Source: Deltaproteobacteria bacterium (lineage in GTDB: Bacteria > Desulfobacterota > Desulfobacteria > Desulfobacterales > JAFDCJ01). From it: a DNA stretch of 34,221 nucleotides. The stretch's first letter is position 1, and each line of letters begins with the position of its first letter. The notes under the pieces are model-generated. The model searched no databases and was not told the DNA's origin. It saw nothing but the letters and a program-made list of their open reading frames with translations. The translations under genes were made by a program, and so were the position numbers. This document shows, piece after piece, positions 30,402 to 34,221 of the stretch. The stretch is from assembly GCA_019312835.1 (NCBI GenBank), contig JAFDCJ010000306.1, positions 1 to 34,221 on the forward strand, in the 5' to 3' direction.

Positions 30402-31154
30402 TTAGCGGTTCAGGGTCTGGAGTATCTCTTTGGCCTTCTGGGCCATGAGCAGTCCATCCGTGCCGATGGCCAGCAGGGTATAGCTCTGCTCAAGGAAGGG
30501 CGCCATGTCTTTGGCTGTTGCCGCAAATATCCCCAGGCGAACCCCTGCTGTCTGGCAGGCATGGGTGATGGTCTCAACTGCCTGTTTAACCTCCGGATCG
30601 GTCAACCGGCCCATTTTACCCAGACTGGCGGATAAATCGTAGGGACCGACAAAAATCGCGTCAATCCCCGGAACCTGCACAATCTCGGATATGTTTTCCA
30701 GGGCCTGAACGGTTTCAGCCTGTAAAATAACGGCGATTTCAGCGTTGGCCTGCGCCATGTACTCATTAAATTTTAGGCCGTATTGATGAGCCCTGCCGAT
30801 ACCGACGCCGCGGGTTCCGTCGGGGGGATACTTGCACCTTCGCACCACCGCCTCGGCCTCTGCCGCTGTATTGATCTGGGGTGCGATAATGCCGCTCGCG
30901 CCGCTATCCAGTGCTTTTTTGATCCATACGTCATCATTGGCCGGAACGCGAACGACACAGGGACAGCCGGGACCGGCGGCCTGCATAATCCTTTGTGCGC
31001 CATGGGCATTGAAGGGGCTGTGCTCGGTGTCGATAAACAGCCAGTCAAATCCCACCGTTGCCATAATTTCAGCTACCTCTGCCGAGGCAATGGTGATAAG
31101 GCTTCCCACCAGTACATCGCCAGCCAACAGCCTTGTGCGAAAATTAGAATTCAA
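30402..31154 (-). CDS. HpaI/HpcH-family class II aldolase
   Basis: A 250-residue metal-dependent aldolase that reversibly splits 2-oxo-acids of the 4-hydroxy-2-oxoheptanedioate or 2-dehydro-3-deoxyglucarate type into pyruvate and an aldehyde. Catalytic residues are at family positions: His45 in IDTEHSP, Arg69 in CVVRVP, Glu147 in LQAET and Asp173 in VGPYDLSASLG (168-178); the last two bind the metal. Its length is exactly that of the family. The start is TTG 31154 behind GGAGGGC, the best site there. Which aldehyde is made cannot be told. It precedes the TMTC-like gene on the same strand but has no functional link visible. Confidence 0.9.
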   Translation of the reverse strand: MNSNFRTRLLAGDVLVGSLITIASAEVAEIMATVGFDWLFIDTEHSPFNAHGAQRIMQAAGPGCPCVVRVPANDDVWIKKALDSGASGIIAPQINTAAEAEAVVRRCKYPPDGTRGVGIGRAHQYGLKFNEYMAQANAEIAVILQAETVQALENISEIVQVPGIDAIFVGPYDLSASLGKMGRLTDPEVKQAVETITHACQTAGVRLGIFAATAKDMAPFLEQSYTLLAIGTDGLLMAQKAKEILQTLNR

Positions 31155-31275
31155 TCTGCCCTCCGATTCCTTATCGATATTGTCTTGATTTCATTATATT
31201 ATATATCGACCCCTAAGTGTGAAATATTTTTCACCTCACACAGCGGGGCTTTACTCTAACGGTAAACGCCCATGC

Positions 31276-31297
31276 GCACAGCAGTTCACCGCTGTGC
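31276..31297 (-). terminator. Possible terminator after the flavoredoxin-like operon
   Basis: GCACAGC (31276-31282), 8-nt loop, GCTGTGC (31291-31297): a perfect 7-bp stem 22 bp downstream of the stop of the small gene. There is no run of T after it, so intrinsic termination is uncertain. Confidence 0.4.
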
Positions 31298-31318
31298 CGC
31301 GGGTGTCCGGTTGGCCCG

Positions 31319-31660
31319 TTAATAGTTGTTTTCTATGACAATCTCAAGGGACTTCAATTTGATGGTGCCGGGTATTTCGGGTTCGATATAAAACACATAC
31401 TCATCAAATATGCCACCGAGCAAAATATCAATCTTGCGGGTGCGTTCGATGAAGATCCCGCGTTTGTCAAAAACAATATCACCGTCACCATCTTTGATAA
31501 TGGTCAGCGCAAACAATTCCCGCTTTCCTTGGCGCACCGCAAACCGATCCCCCACGTCAAACGGCGTGTCCGCGAGCTGATCTCTGTGAATCAGGATGCC
31601 TTTTCGATCGGGGTCATAGAAAGCGATCCGGTCGGGTCCGATATGGGATCTGGGTGTCAT
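31319..31660 (-). CDS. Hypothetical beta-rich small protein coupled to flavoredoxin-like gene
   Basis: 113 residues, mostly alternating hydrophobic/polar strands ([32 protein letters not shown]), here listed as [18 protein letters not shown] followed by [15 protein letters not shown]. No cysteine, signal peptide or membrane segment. I do not recognise a family. Its ATG overlaps the TGA of the flavoredoxin-like gene (ATGA, 31657-31660), so it is translationally coupled to it; function is unknown, a role as partner is inference. Confidence 0.75.
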   Translation of the reverse strand: MTPRSHIGPDRIAFYDPDRKGILIHRDQLADTPFDVGDRFAVRQGKRELFALTIIKDGDGDIVFDKRGIFIERTRKIDILLGGIFDEYVFYIEPEIPGTIKLKSLEIVIENNY

Positions 31661-32223
31661 ATTTCCTTGCCAATCGAAAACGCCTTGCCGAGAAATTTAC
31701 CGACGCCGTAATACGCATTGATTTCGGGTGCATATAGTATCGGCTTGGCGCTTTCGATATCGGGTATGCCGTTGTCGTTCAGCACCGCTTCATCGGCTTT
31801 GATATCAACGATTTCACCGATAAACTGGATATGCACACCGATTTCAATCCTATCCAGCAAGCGGCACTCGAGGGCAAACGGGAATTCCTCAATGAAGGGA
31901 GCATCCACCAGGTCGCTTTTTACCGGTGTGAGCCCGGCGGCGGCCAGCTTATCCTTGTTTCGGCCGGACACGATCCCGAAGTAGTCGGATTCTTTAACAT
32001 ATTTCTCGGGAGCAATATTTATCGTAAAAGCCTTGCGCGCGATTATGTTGTCAAAAGAATAGCGGGTCTTGCGCAAGGAAACGGCCACGCACGGGGGTTT
32101 TGAACAGCATATCCCGCCCCAGGCAGCTGTCATGACATTGGGCTTGCCGTCTTTGTCGTAGGTGCCCACAACAAAAACCGGTGTTGGATAAACCAGGGTT
32201 TTCGCACCAATTGATCTTTTCAT
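31657..32223 (-). CDS. Flavoredoxin-like flavin reductase-family protein
   Basis: A 188-residue split-barrel FMN-binding protein. The N-terminal block [43 protein letters not shown] ([42 protein letters not shown]) is the FMN site of the flavin reductase/flavoredoxin family. In sulfate reducers flavoredoxin takes part in electron transfer, for example in thiosulfate reduction. Residues [20 protein letters not shown] ([12 protein letters not shown]) near 90-105 are the second conserved block. An AAAGGGGGAAAA site precedes the ATG. It is followed by the small coupled gene. Confidence 0.9.
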   Translation of the reverse strand: MKRSIGAKTLVYPTPVFVVGTYDKDGKPNVMTAAWGGICCSKPPCVAVSLRKTRYSFDNIIARKAFTINIAPEKYVKESDYFGIVSGRNKDKLAAAGLTPVKSDLVDAPFIEEFPFALECRLLDRIEIGVHIQFIGEIVDIKADEAVLNDNGIPDIESAKPILYAPEINAYYGVGKFLGKAFSIGKEI

Positions 32224-32237
32224 TTTTCCCCCTTTTT

Positions 32238-32337
32238 GGAATGACGGATGCGGAATGTCGAATTAAGGTATTCTGTCGGTTATAGAGAAGAGGAACGACG
32301 CGACTTCCGCAATTCGTCCTTCGACATTCGTCATTCC
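32238..32337. repeat. Intergenic palindrome, word GGAATGACGGATG/TTCGACATTCGTC
   Basis: The left arm (32238-32268) starts GGAATGACGGATGCGGAATG and continues TCGAATTAAGG. The right arm (32308-32337) ends CCTTCGACATTCGTCATTCC. The spacer is about 39 bp. Its last base forms part of the TAG stop of the gamma-glutamyltransferase gene. The left end is 15 bp from the flavoredoxin-like ATG. Confidence 0.83.
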
Positions 32338-33920
32338 TAATACCCCACTGCCTGCCCGTCTTTTCTGGGATCCGAAGCCGCACAGTATCCATCCGGCAGG
32401 CGCTGGATGATCTGAGCGCCGCCATAGGGAAAGATCTGCGCATCCTCGACCAGTGGGTGACCGCGACGTATCAGCTCGCTGATAACCGTCTCTGAAAAGC
32501 CGGGTTCAACGGCCACCGAAAAATCCTCGTCCACCCGCCAGCGGGGTGCATCACAGGCCGCCTGGGCATTCTGGCCGTAATCAAACATTCTCACCATTAC
32601 CTGCACATGACCCTGGGGCTGCATGCTGCCACCCATGACGCCGAAACTCATCAGGGCCTGGTTGGCGCGGGTGACAAATCCCGGAATAATTGTCTGAAAC
32701 GGGCGTTTGCCGCCGGCCACGCAGTTGGGGTGATCTTTGTCGACCACAAAGCCGTGACCCCGATTTTGCATGGCGATGCCGGTGTTCGGAATGACGATTC
32801 CCGATCCGAAGCCCAGGTAGTTGGACTGGATGAAAGAGACCATCATGCCGGCTTGATCGGCAGCGGTCAGATAGACCGTGCCGTGATCGGCGGGGATCCC
32901 GGATTCGGGGCGGGATGCCCGGGTCATGGATATTTCTTCAGCCCTGCGGCTCAAATAGGCGGTGTCTAAAAATTCTTCGGCATTTACCTCCATGGAACCG
33001 ATATCGGCAATATGCCGGTAGGCTTCCGCAAATGCAATTTTCATGGCTTCAATCTGAAGGTGGATGCTGTCGGCGGAATCGACCGGATGTTGCGAAAGAT
33101 CAAACTGATTCAGGATGCCCAGCACAATGAGTGCCGCCAACCCCTGGCCATTGGGCGGTATTTCATGCAGACAGACATTCCGGTATTTGACCGCCATGGG
33201 CGCCACCCATTCGGAGCTGTGTCGTGCAAGATCCCCCGGGCTCATCAAACCGCCGCCGGTCCGTGCGCAAGCGACAATCTGTTCGGCCAGCTCACCGCGA
33301 TAGAAAGCCTCCCCGTTGCTGTCGGCGATCAGGCGAAGCGTTCGGGCCTGGTCCGGGCAGGCGAAAATTTCACCGGCCACCGGGGCTTGGCCCCGGGGTA
33401 AAAAGGTCCGGTTGAAATCCGGAAAATCCCGGTACCGGTCGGCGGCAATTGCCCAGCGCTCGGCTGTTATCGGGGAAACGCAAAAACCGTTTTGGGCGTA
33501 TTCGATGGCCGGCCCAAAAAGCTCGGCAAATGGCAATTGGCCGAACTTTTGGGACAGTTTGACCCACGCATCCACCGCACCGGGCACGGTGACGGCCCCC
33601 CAGCCCAGGGACGGCATCTGGCTGCTTCCCGCATACTGTTCAAGTGACCACGCCTGCGGTGACCGGCCGGAGCCGTTCAATCCATATAGCTTTCTGCCGT
33701 TCCAGACCAGGGCAAAGGCATCCCCGCCGATGCCATTGCTGGTCGGTTCGACCACCGTCAGGGTAATGGCCGCGGCAATGGCGGCATCAGCGGCATTGCC
33801 GCCTTGAAGCAGCATGCGCAAGCCGGCCTGGGCGGCCAGGGGTTGGGAGGTGGCCACCACATTGCGTGCCAGTACCGGCATTCTGGTAGAAGGGTAGGGA
33901 TAACCCTCAAGAGAAATCAT
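32337..33920 (-). CDS. Gamma-glutamyltransferase (Ntn-hydrolase, YwrD type)
   Basis: A 527-residue gamma-glutamyltransferase-like Ntn hydrolase. The N-terminal half contains VVATSQPLAAQAGLRMLLQGGNAADAA (VATSQPLAAQ; GGNAADAAIAAAITL at 40-54) and PTSNGIGGDAF (59-69). The nucleophile is probably Thr348 in DHGTVYLTAAD, at which autocleavage would yield large and small subunits. GFGSGIVIPNTGIAMQNRG follows in the small subunit (GIAMQNRGHGF), and MGGSMQPQGHVQV at the end. No signal peptide is present, so it probably acts in the cytoplasm, unlike periplasmic E. coli Ggt. It may use glutathione or gamma-glutamyl amides or acyl amides; the substrate is unproved. The stop codon abuts the palindrome at 32238. 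Confidence 0.9.
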   Translation of the reverse strand: MISLEGYPYPSTRMPVLARNVVATSQPLAAQAGLRMLLQGGNAADAAIAAAITLTVVEPTSNGIGGDAFALVWNGRKLYGLNGSGRSPQAWSLEQYAGSSQMPSLGWGAVTVPGAVDAWVKLSQKFGQLPFAELFGPAIEYAQNGFCVSPITAERWAIAADRYRDFPDFNRTFLPRGQAPVAGEIFACPDQARTLRLIADSNGEAFYRGELAEQIVACARTGGGLMSPGDLARHSSEWVAPMAVKYRNVCLHEIPPNGQGLAALIVLGILNQFDLSQHPVDSADSIHLQIEAMKIAFAEAYRHIADIGSMEVNAEEFLDTAYLSRRAEEISMTRASRPESGIPADHGTVYLTAADQAGMMVSFIQSNYLGFGSGIVIPNTGIAMQNRGHGFVVDKDHPNCVAGGKRPFQTIIPGFVTRANQALMSFGVMGGSMQPQGHVQVMVRMFDYGQNAQAACDAPRWRVDEDFSVAVEPGFSETVISELIRRGHPLVEDAQIFPYGGAQIIQRLPDGYCAASDPRKDGQAVGY

Positions 33921-33967
33921 TATTCAATCCTTTATCATATTGGGTTCTATATTCAGTCAATACACGA

Positions 33968-34047
33968 TGACCGAAACATGTTTTGAGTTATTGGAATTTG
34001 AAATCTAGATATTATTTGTGATTTTTCATTTGGTGCCTGTGATTTTT
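33968..34047. repeat. Partial palindrome, word TTTGTTATTTG type (copy 3)
   Basis: TGACCGAAAC-AT-GTTTTGAGTTA forms a tight centre, followed by TTGGAATTTG, ATTATTTGTGATTTTTC and TTTGGTGCCTGTGATTT. These are the right-arm words of the palindromes at 24031 and 25904, in the same order. The left arm beyond TGACCGAAAC is lost or degenerate. The rest of the 33921-34110 gap shows no feature. Confidence 0.65.
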
Positions 34048-34110
34048 TTAATCAGATACTTATAAGCCCTCAGTATCGCCACATGACAAATTACCCATAA
34101 CAGAATGGAG

Positions 34111-34221
34111 CTAGTAAAACACGCACCTGGTTCGGTGGCGTGGTACGGCCTTATATTCAGGCTGCTGACCCCGGTTCCAGAGAAAGCTGTCAAGCTCCGG
34201 CGAGGTGACCATTTTGCCTGA
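34111..34221 (-). CDS. C-terminal 36 residues of a gene entering from the right edge
   Basis: The minus frame is open from the window edge to a TAG at 34111-34113. It ends with SPELDSFLWNRGQQPEYK and PRHRTRCVFY, a compact, aromatic-rich C-terminus that looks coding. The ending resembles what I recall of queuosine-salvage (DUF2419) glycosylases, but with 36 residues this is only a guess. The gene lies on the same strand as the gamma-glutamyltransferase and upstream of it. Confidence 0.55.
   Translation of the reverse strand, partial: SGKMVTSPELDSFLWNRGQQPEYKAVPRHRTRCVFY

Overview
The window looks like a chromosomal segment of an anaerobic Desulfobacterota-type bacterium (a sulfate-reducer or syntroph relative). 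This is inference from gene content: several acyl/aryl-CoA ligases, a Liv-type ABC transporter operon with ligases embedded in it, a UGA-encoded selenoprotein of the PrdB/GrdB family, a CGGC-domain protein and a flavoredoxin-like protein. No rRNA, tRNA, CRISPR array, transposase or phage gene was seen. Most of the window is moderately GC-rich; 17.2-20.3 kb is visibly AT-richer.

Layout. 1-4.3 kb (minus strand): an AMP-forming acyl-CoA ligase, then a selenoprotein whose in-frame UGA is followed by a SECIS-like stem-loop, then an alpha/beta hydrolase, the collapsed remains of an ABC-transporter substrate-binding protein gene, and the start of an AsmA-family protein that leaves the window. 4.3-4.8 kb: divergent promoter region. 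4.8-14.6 kb (plus strand): one long operon, livG - acyl-CoA ligase - livH - livM - livK - benzoate-CoA-ligase-like protein - livF - CGGC protein. It plausibly imports an organic (perhaps aromatic or branched) acid and activates it to the CoA thioester; the second ligase has lost the glycine-rich ATP-binding loop sequence. 14.7-17.2 kb: a secreted M14 metallocarboxypeptidase, convergent with the operon across a bidirectional terminator.

17.2-20.3 kb: an AT-rich stretch with a tandem GNAT-like acetyltransferase and a stand-alone SpoIIE/RsbU-type phosphatase, accompanied by three diverged copies of one 70-95 bp repeat. 20.4-34.2 kb (all minus strand): GalT-like nucleotidyltransferase; a flavin reductase-like protein overlapping a PduO-type cobalamin adenosyltransferase; threonine/serine dehydratase; a lipoprotein with a Cys-His-Asp triad; SMUG1-type uracil-DNA glycosylase; a polytopic membrane protein; a small winged-helix-like protein; ArsN2-like acetyltransferase with a membrane-anchored methyltransferase; a TMTC-like membrane TPR protein; an HpaI-type aldolase; a flavoredoxin-like protein with a small partner; gamma-glutamyltransferase; and the C-terminus of one more gene at the right edge.

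The most unusual genome-scale signal is between the genes. Almost every gap of 80-260 bp between co-directional genes holds a long imperfect palindrome built from a short reiterated word, with a different word in most gaps (GTTGATT, CTGTCCT, GTGTTTGG, GTCCGTTGTCC, GGTTCAAGG, TTTGTTATTTG and others). Several start at, or even supply, the stop codon of the upstream gene. The palindromes and the selenoprotein are the parts most worth following up.
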